Assembly (NCBI GenBank): GCA_018825985.1
Contig: JAHKAP010000033.1
Location: 1 to 35,256, forward strand
DNA length: 35,256 bases
Reading direction: 5' to 3'
From: Candidatus Omnitrophota bacterium
Lineage (GTDB): Bacteria > Omnitrophota > Gorgyraeia > Gygaellales > Profunditerraquicolaceae
Part shown: piece after piece, positions 27,167 through 35,256 of the stretch
Layout of the letters: each line of letters opens with the position of its first letter
Position numbering within the stretch: position 1 is the first letter of the stretch
Made by a program: the position numbers and the translations under genes
Notes under the pieces: model-generated
Databases searched by the model: none
Seen by the model: only the letters and a program-made list of their open reading frames with translations
Told to the model about the DNA's origin: nothing

Positions 27167-27193
27167 TAATGTCCACCTCAAAAGGAGACCGGT

Positions 27194-28267
27194 ATGGGCA
27201 ATTTTAAGAAGATAATTAAGGGTATTATTGATTATATTCAGGGCCTGTTATCTAATGATATAGGCATAGATTTAGGTACCGCTACTACCTTGGTTTATGT
27301 TAAGGGTGAGGGTATTGTTATATGTGAACCTTCTGTTGTGGCTATTGAAAGGGGTACCTCTAATGTCCTGGCCGTGGGCGAAGAGGCCAAACGGATGTTA
27401 GGCAGGACTCCTGGTAATATTGTGGCCATCCGGCCGATGAGGGATGGGGTAATTACTGATTTTGAGATTACAGAGGCGATGCTAAGGTTTTTTATCCGCA
27501 AGGTCCGCAGACGCCGTTTTCAGCTTAACCCCCGGATAATCATCGCCATACCGTCGGGAATAACCGAGGTTGAAAAGCGGGCAGTTAAAGAATCTGCTGA
27601 ACGGGCCGGGGCCAGAGAGGTATTTTTAATCGAAGAACCGGTTGCTGCGGCTATAGGCGTTGGTCTTCCTATACAGGAACCTATAGGCAATATGGTAATA
27701 GATATAGGCGGCGGGACAACCGAGATTGCAGTTATTTCACTGGCGGGGATTGTTTTTTCAAAATCTATTCGCATCGGCGGAGACGAGATGGATGAGGCGA
27801 TCATTGAATATTTAAAAAAGACTTATAACCTGATGATCGGTGAACGTACGGCTGAAGATATAAAGATAAAGATAGGCTCGGCCTATCCTTTACAGGAAGA
27901 ACTCTCCTTGGAAGTTAAGGGAAGGGATTTGGTGGCAGGCTTGCCTAAGACCGTGTCCATAACTTCCGAAGAAATAAGAGAGGCTCTACAGGAACCGCTC
28001 AGGGCTATTCTGGAAGCAACTAAGATATCTTTAGAGAGGACGCCTCCGGAATTATCCGCGGATTTGATCGAACATGGCATAGTTATGGCCGGAGGCGGTT
28101 CACAATTAAAGGGTTTGGATAAACTGATTTCTGAAGAGACCGGTTTACCCGTTCATGTTGCTGATGAGCCGAATACCGCGGTTGCCCGAGGCACCGGAAT
28201 AGTCCTGAATGAAATCCGTTACTTAAGAAAAGTTACCGTCCCTATAAAATCAGAGATGCATTCCTAA
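27194..28267 (+). CDS. mreB: rod-shape-determining actin homologue
   Basis: 357 residues. Actin-fold phosphate loops [15 protein letters not shown] and [18 protein letters not shown], plus EEPVAAAIG and [15 protein letters not shown]. About 15 residues longer at the N-terminus than E. coli MreB ([17 protein letters not shown]), possibly an amphipathic membrane-binding helix. It polymerises under the inner membrane and guides the elongation complex. First gene of mreB-mreC-mreD-mrdA-rodA, all in order and closely spaced. Confidence 0.97.
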   Translation: MGNFKKIIKGIIDYIQGLLSNDIGIDLGTATTLVYVKGEGIVICEPSVVAIERGTSNVLAVGEEAKRMLGRTPGNIVAIRPMRDGVITDFEITEAMLRFFIRKVRRRRFQLNPRIIIAIPSGITEVEKRAVKESAERAGAREVFLIEEPVAAAIGVGLPIQEPIGNMVIDIGGGTTEIAVISLAGIVFSKSIRIGGDEMDEAIIEYLKKTYNLMIGERTAEDIKIKIGSAYPLQEELSLEVKGRDLVAGLPKTVSITSEEIREALQEPLRAILEATKISLERTPPELSADLIEHGIVMAGGGSQLKGLDKLISEETGLPVHVADEPNTAVARGTGIVLNEIRYLRKVTVPIKSEMHS

Positions 28268-28289
28268 GTTTTTGGTTTGGTCATAAAAT

Positions 28290-29063
28290 GTGTTTAATCT
28301 TAAAAATAAAAAATTAATCTTCCCCGCAGTTTTTATCGTAATTCTATTAATCCTTTCCATATTAATCCCATTTTTAAGAAGAACAATTATATCTCCGGCT
28401 AAATATCCCTTAAGCCTTTTGACTCTTCTTGGCCAGGAGATAAACGGGATGGTTTTTTACCATCGTAATTACGTCCAGAATCAAAAGCTAAAAAAAGAAA
28501 TTGATAATTTAAGAAGGGCTTTTAACGAGGCAACGGAGATCTATTTTGAAAATAAGCGTTTAAAGGAGTTGCTTATTTTTAAGAAGAAATCACCCTACAG
28601 GTTCATTACATCCCGGGTAATCGGCAGAGACCCGGATAATTGGTCGGCGGCGTTGATTATAGATAAGGGCAAGTCCAGCGGTATAAAAAAAGGCTTTGTA
28701 TGCATTACTTATTTAGGTTTGGTTGGCAGGGTTATTGAATCCGGAGATAATATTAGCAAGATAATGATGATCAATGATCCGAATCTTGGAGTTTCAGCCA
28801 TAGTTCAGCGCAGTCGGCAGGAAGGCTTGGTCTCTGGGTCCTTAAGCGGTTCATTGATCATGCGTTATCTTTCAAAAGAATCGGATATTAAGATCAATGA
28901 TAATATAGTTACTTCCGGTTTAACTGAAAATTACCCCAAAGGTTTGCTTATAGGCACGGTAGCCGGTATCGGAGAGGACCTATCCGGCTTAAGCCGTTAC
29001 GCTATAATCCATCCGTCAGTTAATCTTGCTACCCTGGAAGAAGTTTTGGTAATTATTCCTTAA
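28290..29063 (+). CDS. mreC: rod-shape-determining protein MreC
   Basis: 257 residues from a GTG at 28290 (an ATG at 28288 is in another frame). One membrane segment (about 8-28), a coiled coil (about 60-100), then the beta-rich MreC domain with VIGRDPDNWSAALIIDKGKSSGIKKG, LVGRVIE and the NDPNLGVSAIVQRSRQEG pattern. Periplasmic scaffold that links MreB to PBP2 and RodA. The gap to mreB is 22 nt, to mreD 77 nt, the latter filled by a palindrome. Confidence 0.93.
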   Translation: MFNLKNKKLIFPAVFIVILLILSILIPFLRRTIISPAKYPLSLLTLLGQEINGMVFYHRNYVQNQKLKKEIDNLRRAFNEATEIYFENKRLKELLIFKKKSPYRFITSRVIGRDPDNWSAALIIDKGKSSGIKKGFVCITYLGLVGRVIESGDNISKIMMINDPNLGVSAIVQRSRQEGLVSGSLSGSLIMRYLSKESDIKINDNIVTSGLTENYPKGLLIGTVAGIGEDLSGLSRYAIIHPSVNLATLEEVLVIIP

Positions 29064-29073
29064 AATAGTAAAT

Positions 29074-29127
29074 CAGGGGACACCCTGCCTCACCGGCAGG
29101 CAGGCCTGCAAAGCGGGGTGTTCCCTG
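29074..29127. repeat. REP-like palindrome between mreC and mreD
   Basis: 29074-29088 pairs with 29113-29127 over 15 positions (13 Watson-Crick, 2 G-U). The loop holds a further small palindrome CAGGC/GCCTG. Core GGGACACCCT is shared with the elements at 16475-16562. Lying within an operon and lacking a U-tract, it is not a typical terminator. Confidence 0.7.
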
Positions 29128-29140
29128 TTAACGAGTAAGT

Positions 29141-29629
29141 ATGAAAAAGAATTGGCTTTTATTGTTATTTATCTTCTTCGTCAGCCTGCTTGAAGCAACT
29201 GTATTCAGCCATCTGATGCTTTTCAGGACCAAACCTGATTTGTTGCTGGCTATGGTGGTGATTATGGCTATAACCTTAAAGCCAAACCAGGCTTTATTAT
29301 TCAGTCTGGCCAGCGGGATATTTAAGGATATGTTTGGCGCAGGAGTTTTCGGGATATATATATTACTCTTCCCGCTATGGTGTTTTTTGATCATCAAACT
29401 CTCCCGCAAGATTTCTCTGGATAATGATATTGCCGGTATTGTCTTGATATTTTTCGTGGATATTCTCCAGAATATATTTATCCGGCTGGGGTTATTATTT
29501 GCCGGGATTTATATTACCTGGTATGTTTTTTTGAAGATAATCTTTCTGGAAGCCGTATATACCACTGTGATGTCCCCGTTTATATTAAAGAGCTATAAAT
29601 TTTTTAAGCTGCATATAAAATATAAATAG
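29141..29629 (+). CDS. mreD: rod-shape-determining protein MreD
   Basis: 162 residues, about five membrane segments (NWLLLLFIFFVSLLEATVF; DLLLAMVVIMAITL; LLFSLASGIFKDMFGAGVFG; WCFLIIKL; further ones near 90-145). MreD has little sequence conservation; length, hydrophobic profile and the place between mreC and the PBP2 gene make the call. It belongs to the elongasome. Its stop abuts the next start with no spacing. Confidence 0.88.
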   Translation: MKKNWLLLLFIFFVSLLEATVFSHLMLFRTKPDLLLAMVVIMAITLKPNQALLFSLASGIFKDMFGAGVFGIYILLFPLWCFLIIKLSRKISLDNDIAGIVLIFFVDILQNIFIRLGLLFAGIYITWYVFLKIIFLEAVYTTVMSPFILKSYKFFKLHIKYK

Positions 29630-31348
29630 ATGAGAACTAAATTAGCTACATTAGCGCTTATACCTGTTTTCTTTCTGCTGGTTTTAGGCTTATTAAACCT
29701 CCAGTTGATCAAGGGGGACAAATACCGGAAATTAAGCGATAAGAATTGCATTCGCTTGATACCTCAGTTAGGGATACGGGGGAGGATCTCTGATCGGAAT
29801 AATTTTGTTATAGTAGACAGTATTCTCTCTTATGATGTTATGATCCTTCCTCGAGAAGCCGGCGATATTGACCAGTCATTGTTGCGTTTATCCGGCATTC
29901 TGAATACGCCGGTAAAAGATCTCAAAGAAAATTTTATTAATAATATGGTTTCGGCTAGCATCCCGGCAGCAGTCGCCAAAAATATCGATGCCAAGAAAGC
30001 GATTGCCTTGGAAGAACTGAAAATCGACTTTCCGGGTCTGGTTATTCAGCCTAATCCGATCAGGCATTACCGTTATGGAAAGCTGGCCTGCCACATCCTT
30101 GGGTATTTGAATGAAATAGACCGTTGGCGGCTGACCAAGCTGGAGGATTACGGGTATAAGACCAAAGACATTGTAGGATTCGGAGGAATAGAGGAAAAGT
30201 ACGATTATTACCTGCGTCAGGAAGATGGAGGGTTATCGGTTGAGGTTGATCGAAAAGGGCGATTTGTGCGGGTCTTAGGTTTTAGGCCTCCTAAAAACGG
30301 TAAGAATATTCAGTTGACCATAGATATGGGCATCCAGAAGATCGCGGAAGATGTCCTCGGCGAGAGGAAGGGAAGCGTTATTGTTATGCAGCCGGATACA
30401 GGCGCGGTCCTGGCAATGGTCAGCCGTCCGAATTTTAATCCGTATATTTTTATCAAAAGGTCAGAATATCTTTTAAGCCATGTCTTTAATAATCCGGATG
30501 CCCCGTTGTTCAACCGTTCGATAAGCGGCGCTTATCCTCCCGGGTCGGTATTTAAGGCTATTGTTTCAAGCGCTGGCCTGGAGACCGGGAAGATAACCTT
30601 AAGAACAGTTTCATATTGCCCGGGTTATCTAAATGTGGGAAATCATAGATTTAATTGCTGGAGCACTCATGGCCAGCAGGGTATAATCGATGCAATTGCG
30701 CATTCTTGCGATGTATTTTTCTACCGGGCCGGCTTAAGTTTAGGGCCGCAGATGATTTATGAATATGCGGTTAAATTCGGCCTGGCAAAACCCACTGGTA
30801 TTGACCTTCCTTATGAAGTCGGAGGTTTTGTACCGCATCCTTTATGGAAAAAGATCTATAGATTCCGTAACTGGTTTAACGGAGATACCGTGAATTTGTC
30901 CATTGGTCAGGGCGATCTTTTGGTTACTCCTTTGCAGATGACCAGAATGATGGCGGCATTTGCCAATAAGGGTAAATTAGCCACTCCTTATTTAGTTAAG
31001 GCAGTAGAAGAAAAAGACATTTCCGCTATGCAACAGAAGATCACTAACCTGGGTCTTAAGGCTGCGACGATCGAATATGTGCGCCAGGGATTGAGGGAAG
31101 TGGTATCAGACGCCCATGGCACAGGAAATATTTTAGGCGATCTTCCGGTAAGCGTAGCCGGTAAAACCGGAACCGCAGAGGTGGATGGCAAAAAGTCTCA
31201 CGCTTGGTTTACGGGATTTTTTCCTTACAAAGATCCAAAATTCGTGATTTGTGTTTTTTTAGAATACGGCGGCCATGGACTTGAATCATGTATCCTGACC
31301 AAAGAGATAATAAGCCGGATGTATCGGGAGGGTTATATTGAGCGTTAA
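29630..31348 (+). CDS. mrdA: penicillin-binding protein 2 (elongation transpeptidase)
   Basis: 572 residues. One N-terminal membrane segment (about 7-27), the dimerisation/pedestal domain with RGRISDRNN and RYGKLACHILGYL, then the transpeptidase with active-site S306-x-x-K309 (PGSVFKA), SCD at 359-361 (PBP2 proteins use SxD here) and KTG at 512-514. Cross-links peptidoglycan during cell elongation with RodA. It overlaps rodA by 11 nt. Confidence 0.95.
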   Translation: MRTKLATLALIPVFFLLVLGLLNLQLIKGDKYRKLSDKNCIRLIPQLGIRGRISDRNNFVIVDSILSYDVMILPREAGDIDQSLLRLSGILNTPVKDLKENFINNMVSASIPAAVAKNIDAKKAIALEELKIDFPGLVIQPNPIRHYRYGKLACHILGYLNEIDRWRLTKLEDYGYKTKDIVGFGGIEEKYDYYLRQEDGGLSVEVDRKGRFVRVLGFRPPKNGKNIQLTIDMGIQKIAEDVLGERKGSVIVMQPDTGAVLAMVSRPNFNPYIFIKRSEYLLSHVFNNPDAPLFNRSISGAYPPGSVFKAIVSSAGLETGKITLRTVSYCPGYLNVGNHRFNCWSTHGQQGIIDAIAHSCDVFFYRAGLSLGPQMIYEYAVKFGLAKPTGIDLPYEVGGFVPHPLWKKIYRFRNWFNGDTVNLSIGQGDLLVTPLQMTRMMAAFANKGKLATPYLVKAVEEKDISAMQQKITNLGLKAATIEYVRQGLREVVSDAHGTGNILGDLPVSVAGKTGTAEVDGKKSHAWFTGFFPYKDPKFVICVFLEYGGHGLESCILTKEIISRMYREGYIER

Positions 31349-32438
31349 GATCAAGATTCTGGTGATAGCGTTATTGATCTGCGTGGTGGGCGTTTTATCG
31401 ATTTACAGCAGTACTTACCAGAAGGAAGGAAAACTTTGGCAGGATATCTATCAGCGCCAGGTATTCTGGATTTTCTTGGGAATCCTGTTATTTCTTCTTA
31501 CCTCAAATTTTAATTACCGTGGTTTATGGGATTGGACCTATTTATTATACGGTCTGGCTGTTTTATTATTGCTCTTGGTGGTATTTTTAGGCATTGTCCG
31601 CCTGGGAGCGCAGAGATGGCTGAGGATCGTCTGGTTTAATTTCCAGCCCTCGGAGATAGTAAAATTGATTATGGTAGTTTTTCTAGCCCGCTATTTCAGT
31701 CGCAAGTCCGTGGATAATATTGATTTAAAAGCGGATAAGTACGGTATATTTAAGGGATTGATCGTGCCGTTTATATTTACGATCATACCGGTGGGCCTGA
31801 TTATTGATCAACCGGACTTAGGCAGCGGGGCCATAATAATTTTTTTGTTTGTTCTAATGCTTTATTTAGGCAGGGTAAAGTTAAGGCATATTTTAGTTTT
31901 TTTAATGGTAATTTTTTTGTTAATGCCTGTTTCCTGGAACTTCCTGAGGGATTACCAGAAAGACAGGATCATGGTTTTCTTAAATCCTAATATTGATCCT
32001 TTAGGCGCGGGTTATACTATTATCCAGTCGAAGATCGCTATTGGTTCAGGAGGAATTTTGGGCAAAGGCTGGCTTTCTGGGACCCAGAGCCAACTGCATT
32101 TTTTACCGGAGTCGCATACAGATTTCATATTTGCTACTTTTGCCGAGGAGTGGGGATTTTTCGGCGGGGTCATGTTAATGCTGTTGTATTATCTTCTAAT
32201 TCGCCAGGGTATATATATAGCTGAGTGCACCCATGATCATTTCGGGAAATTGTTGGCCTGGGGTATTTCCATGCTTCTGGCTGTCGAGGTAGTAGTGAAT
32301 CTTGCCATGAATATGGGATTTGCTCCTGTAGTGGGCTTGCCTTTGCCATTAATGAGTTATGGGGGGTCCTCAGTCTGCGTAACATTCATCGCTCTAGGTA
32401 TATTAGTAAATATTAATAAGAGAAGAGCAGTATTTTAG
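31338..32438 (+). CDS. rodA: SEDS-family peptidoglycan glycosyltransferase RodA
   Basis: 366 residues from a TTG at 31338, preceded by GGGAGGG (31327-31333) within the PBP2 gene. About ten membrane segments. SEDS marks: YSSTYQKEG near the start, WLRIVWFNFQPSEIVKL, DQPDLGSGAII with the likely catalytic aspartate region, FLPESHTDFIFATFAEEWGF and GLPLPLMSYGGSS. It polymerises glycan strands together with the PBP2 encoded just upstream. Last gene of the mre operon. Confidence 0.95.
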   Translation: MSVKIKILVIALLICVVGVLSIYSSTYQKEGKLWQDIYQRQVFWIFLGILLFLLTSNFNYRGLWDWTYLLYGLAVLLLLLVVFLGIVRLGAQRWLRIVWFNFQPSEIVKLIMVVFLARYFSRKSVDNIDLKADKYGIFKGLIVPFIFTIIPVGLIIDQPDLGSGAIIIFLFVLMLYLGRVKLRHILVFLMVIFLLMPVSWNFLRDYQKDRIMVFLNPNIDPLGAGYTIIQSKIAIGSGGILGKGWLSGTQSQLHFLPESHTDFIFATFAEEWGFFGGVMLMLLYYLLIRQGIYIAECTHDHFGKLLAWGISMLLAVEVVVNLAMNMGFAPVVGLPLPLMSYGGSSVCVTFIALGILVNINKRRAVF

Positions 32439-32456
32439 GGGGGGAGACAAGCAGGA

Positions 32457-32501
32457 GACACTCTGTCGTGAATATCATATCGTTCATTGACAGGGTGTCC
32501 C
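32457..32501. repeat. REP-like palindrome after rodA
   Basis: GACACTCTGTC (32457-32467) pairs with GACAGGGTGTC (32489-32499), 11 positions with one G-U wobble. A second small palindrome GGACC-T-GGTCC (32564-32574) lies just before the next gene. No U-tract follows, though termination of the mre operon here cannot be excluded. Confidence 0.65.
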
Positions 32502-32584
32502 TTGGGTAAAAGTGTCATGCGTCTTAATGTAAATAATATATATACTAATAGGTTATAGCAAAGGGACCTGGTCCTATTACTATT

Positions 32585-34336
32585 ATGGAAGAATATTTGT
32601 TACAGGTGAGAAGGCCGGCTCAATATATAGGTAAGGAGTGGAATGCCTGTAAAAAGGACTTTGACGCGGCTAATATTAAATTTGCTTTGTGTTTTCCGGA
32701 TTTGTATGAAGTGGGGATGAGCAATCTAGGGTTTCGGATAATCTATGACATCTTGAATAAGATTCAAGATGCGGTATGCGAAAGGGTGTTTTCTCCGGAT
32801 CTGGATATGGAGAAGGTATTAAGGGAAAATAAGCGGGAGATATTTTCTCTGGAGTCCCAAAGGGCCTTAAGGGAATTTGATATTCTCGGGTTTTCCTTAA
32901 GCTTTGAGTTATGTTATACCAATGTTTTGAATATCCTGGATCTGGCCGGTATTCCGCTCTCAGCAGCTTTACGGGATGAGAAATTTCCTTTGGTTATTGG
33001 AGGTGGCCCCTGCGTAATGAACCCTGAGCCGATTCATGAATTTTTTGATTTGTTTGTTTTAGGCGAGGCCGAAGAAGTGCTCTTAGAGATAGTGGATACT
33101 TATCGCAAACTAAAAAACGATTATAAGAACTCCCGAATCAGTAAAGAAGAACTGTTGATTTGTTTTTCTCAAATCGAAGGCGTATATGCGCCGGCTCTAT
33201 ATAGGGTAGATTATGATAATGAAGGTAAAATAGTGAATTTTCAGCCCAAGTCCTCAGGTATTAAAACAGCTGTTAAGAAACGTTTTTTAAAGGATTTGGA
33301 TAAGGCTGCGTATCCCTTAAATTGGTTGGTTCCTTATGTTGAAATAATCCATGACCGGATAACCCTGGAAGTGATGCGGGGATGTCCGAATTCCTGCCGA
33401 TTCTGCCAGGCCAGAAGTCAGTATTATCCTTTCCGCCAGAAACAGGCAAAGAATATAATGGATCTGGCATCCTGCATATATCAGAATAGCGGTTATGAAG
33501 AATTATCCTTAGGCGGCTTATCGGTCAGCGATTATAAAGGATTGGATGAATTGATGAAATCGCTTATAGATTATTTTAAGCCAAAAGGAATAAGTGTATC
33601 ATTGCCATCCATAAAACCTAAAGTCATGCTGGGGGAACTATCTGCTTTGATCGCTTCAATAAAAAAGACCAGCTTAACCTTTGCTCCGGAGGCAGGCAGC
33701 GAAAAAATGCGTAAAGCCATAGGCAAGGATTTTGATGCCGATGAATTTTACAGAGTAATGGAGCAAGCCTACAAAAGCGGCTACCAGCATTTAAAGCTTT
33801 ATTTTATGACCGGGCTTCCCAACGAAGAGGACCAGGACCTGGATAAGATAATTGAGTTTGCTTCTTTAGCTTCTGAGCTTAGGAGGAAAATAGGCAAAGG
33901 GCCGGCTGAGGTTAATATAAGTATAAATACGATTATCCCTAAACCGCATACTGCTTTTCAGTGGTCAAATATGGATGACCTGGAGTCTGCGGCCAGGAAG
34001 GCAAGTTATATCCGGGGCAGGTGCAGGAATAAACGTTTAAGGCTTTCATTTCATGACCGCTATATGGGATTTATGGAAGGGGTATTCTCCAGGGGGGACC
34101 GGAGGCTTTCGCAAGTGATCCTGGCGGCCTTTGCCAAGGGCGCGAGGTTCGATGCCTGGAACACTCATTTTTCATTTGAAAAATGGGTTGAGTCTTTCAA
34201 GGAGTGCGGGATAGATCCTCAAAATTATCTTAAGGAGAGGTCTTATGATGAACGCTTGCCTTGGGACATGCTGGATACGGGAGTAAGCCGGGATTATCTG
34301 GTTCAGGAGGCTAAAAAAATGGCCCAAACCATTTAG
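32585..34336 (+). CDS. B12-binding / radical SAM protein, TIGR03960 type
   Basis: 583 residues. The N-terminal half (about 1-230) has a B12-binding-like fold with FALCFPDLYEVGMSNLG and PLVIGGGPCVMNPEP. The radical SAM domain has C267-x3-C271-x2-C274 in CPNSCRFCQAR. The end, with YIRGRCRNKRLRLSFHD and FDAWNTHFSFEKW, follows the TIGR03960 pattern. In other genomes the gene is next to or fused with a DUF2344 protein and often close to ribonuclease G and rod-shape genes; here the rRNA locus follows instead. Function is not established; a methyltransferase-like or RNA-modifying role is a guess. No clear RBS before the ATG. A terminator-like hairpin is not seen in the first 40 nt after the stop. 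Confidence 0.85.
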   Translation: MEEYLLQVRRPAQYIGKEWNACKKDFDAANIKFALCFPDLYEVGMSNLGFRIIYDILNKIQDAVCERVFSPDLDMEKVLRENKREIFSLESQRALREFDILGFSLSFELCYTNVLNILDLAGIPLSAALRDEKFPLVIGGGPCVMNPEPIHEFFDLFVLGEAEEVLLEIVDTYRKLKNDYKNSRISKEELLICFSQIEGVYAPALYRVDYDNEGKIVNFQPKSSGIKTAVKKRFLKDLDKAAYPLNWLVPYVEIIHDRITLEVMRGCPNSCRFCQARSQYYPFRQKQAKNIMDLASCIYQNSGYEELSLGGLSVSDYKGLDELMKSLIDYFKPKGISVSLPSIKPKVMLGELSALIASIKKTSLTFAPEAGSEKMRKAIGKDFDADEFYRVMEQAYKSGYQHLKLYFMTGLPNEEDQDLDKIIEFASLASELRRKIGKGPAEVNISINTIIPKPHTAFQWSNMDDLESAARKASYIRGRCRNKRLRLSFHDRYMGFMEGVFSRGDRRLSQVILAAFAKGARFDAWNTHFSFEKWVESFKECGIDPQNYLKERSYDERLPWDMLDTGVSRDYLVQEAKKMAQTI

Positions 34337-34380
34337 CGAGGCATCTAAGTTATTATATTAAAATATTTTAAAAGATTTAC

Positions 34381-34409
34381 TTGACAAAAACAACATTATG
34401 ATGTATATT
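34381..34409 (+). promoter_or_regulatory. rrn P: strong promoter of the rRNA operon
   Basis: TTGACA (34381-34386), exactly 17 nt, TATATT (34404-34409). The flanks are AT-rich, as in UP elements upstream of rRNA promoters (about 34350-34380). It is the only good promoter seen in the gap before 16S rRNA. Confidence 0.7.
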
Positions 34410-34538
34410 TACTTACTCACCAAGGGATACAGCAATCAAGGTGAAATAAATTCCTAAGTGAATAAAAAAAATAATTCTGTTGACAAATTTGGGTAGTAAA
34501 TTTTCCGACGGATAAGCGCTCCAAGGAGTAAATTTCTT

Positions 34539-34571
34539 AAAGCGCCCTGATATACGTCAGGGCGCTTTTTT
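34539..34571 (+). terminator. intrinsic terminator/attenuator within the rRNA leader
   Basis: A 12-bp perfect stem (34539-34550 with 34557-34568, 6-nt loop) with AGCGCCCTGA/TCAGGGCGCT core, followed by six T residues (34566-34571). It lies about 155 nt after the expected transcription start. Upstream GCGCT (34516-34520) can pair with AGCGC (34541-34545), and GACG (34507-34510) with CGTC (34555-34558), so a competing fold is possible. Confidence 0.75.
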
Positions 34572-34590
34572 GTTCTTTGATAGTTGAATA
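34571..34590 (+). promoter_or_regulatory. boxA-like antitermination element
   Basis: TGTTCTTTGA (34571-34580) followed by TAGTTGAATA matches the TGTTCTTTGAAAACTGAATA type found in front of many bacterial 16S genes, a boxA recognised by NusB-NusE antitermination factors. Confidence 0.55.
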
Positions 34591-34690
34591 GCCAAGCGAG
34601 GCCTAGAAGGTATGAATTTACCTGAAGGGTCAATTTCAAGAGTAACAAATAAATAATCATAGAGCCATTATACAGACATTTCTGAATATT

Positions 34691-35256
<566 letters not shown>

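Larger units (their letters stand above)
34337..34690 (+). other. rRNA promoter and leader region, no protein gene
   Basis: This 354-nt gap holds in order the promoter (34381-34409), a putative leader start near 34416, a second isolated TTGACA (34480-34485) with no matching -10 box, an internal terminator hairpin (34539-34571), a boxA-like element (34571-34580) and about 110 nt of leader up to the 16S start. Small hairpins (for example AGGTA/TACCT at 34608-34623) occur in the last part. A minus-strand open frame here is judged chance. Confidence 0.7.

Noticed and set aside
34480-34508. Second rRNA promoter suggested by TTGACA at 34480-34485
   Set aside because: No -10-like hexamer lies 15-18 nt downstream; the region there is TTTCCGA.
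34454-34660. 68-codon minus-strand open frame in the rRNA leader
   Set aside because: It covers the terminator and boxA and has no RBS or homology that I recognise.

Overview
The window is a gene-dense, entirely plus-strand stretch of a bacterial chromosome of moderate to low GC. It holds 33 protein-coding genes and the first ~566 nt of a 16S rRNA gene. The 16S 5' part, with an atypical base in the EUB338 region, together with gene order and dispersed GGGACA-type palindromes, suggests an uncultured member of the Planctomycetes-Verrucomicrobia-Chlamydiae neighbourhood, most likely Candidatus Omnitrophota (old OP3). This is inference from pattern memory; no database search was possible. An intact mreBCD-PBP2-RodA set and LspA argue for a rod-shaped cell with peptidoglycan and lipoproteins.

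Layout. (1) 0-1.2 kb: an orphan branched-chain-amino-acid-type periplasmic binding protein. (2) 1.4-9.9 kb: a sulfur locus made of an IscR/CymR-like Rrf2 regulator with three cysteines, MetY, CysK, MetX, MetW, ThiM, MnmA, a NifS-type cysteine desulfurase and a NifU/BFD scaffold. It covers sulfide capture into cysteine and homocysteine, then sulfur mobilisation into tRNA thiolation and Fe-S clusters. It closes with an intrinsic terminator. (3) 9.97-16.5 kb: a metal island behind a CsoR-type operator-promoter, comprising CsoR, an HMA/DsbD-like/cupredoxin fusion, an FtrD-like DUF2318 protein, CopA, then FeoA and a short FeoB. (4) 16.6-26.0 kb: housekeeping genes yggS, proC, mtnP-like, ileS, a DksA/TraR-type zinc-finger protein, lspA, rluD family, an anchored coiled-coil protein and aroA. 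(5) 26.1-27.1 kb: two tandem PilZ-domain paralogues, each with its own promoter. (6) 27.2-32.4 kb: the cell-elongation operon mreB-mreC-mreD-mrdA-rodA. (7) 32.6-34.3 kb: a B12-binding/radical SAM protein of the TIGR03960 type. (8) 34.4-35.3 kb: an rRNA promoter, a long leader containing an intrinsic terminator and a boxA-like element, and the 16S gene cut by the window end.

Two families of non-coding repeats thread through the ordinary genes and are the most unusual signal here. One is a set of REP/REPIN-like GGGACA...TGTCCC palindromes in five intergenic gaps. The other is a set of degenerate heptanucleotide-period repeats embedded in frame in three coding sequences (yggS, lspA, aroA). Other items worth attention are a 250-nt gap before nifS with mutually exclusive pairings, a terminator inside the apparent rRNA leader, a cysteine-rich loop in NifS, and the combined copper/iron island. 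I found no CRISPR array, no transposase, no phage gene and no tRNA gene.
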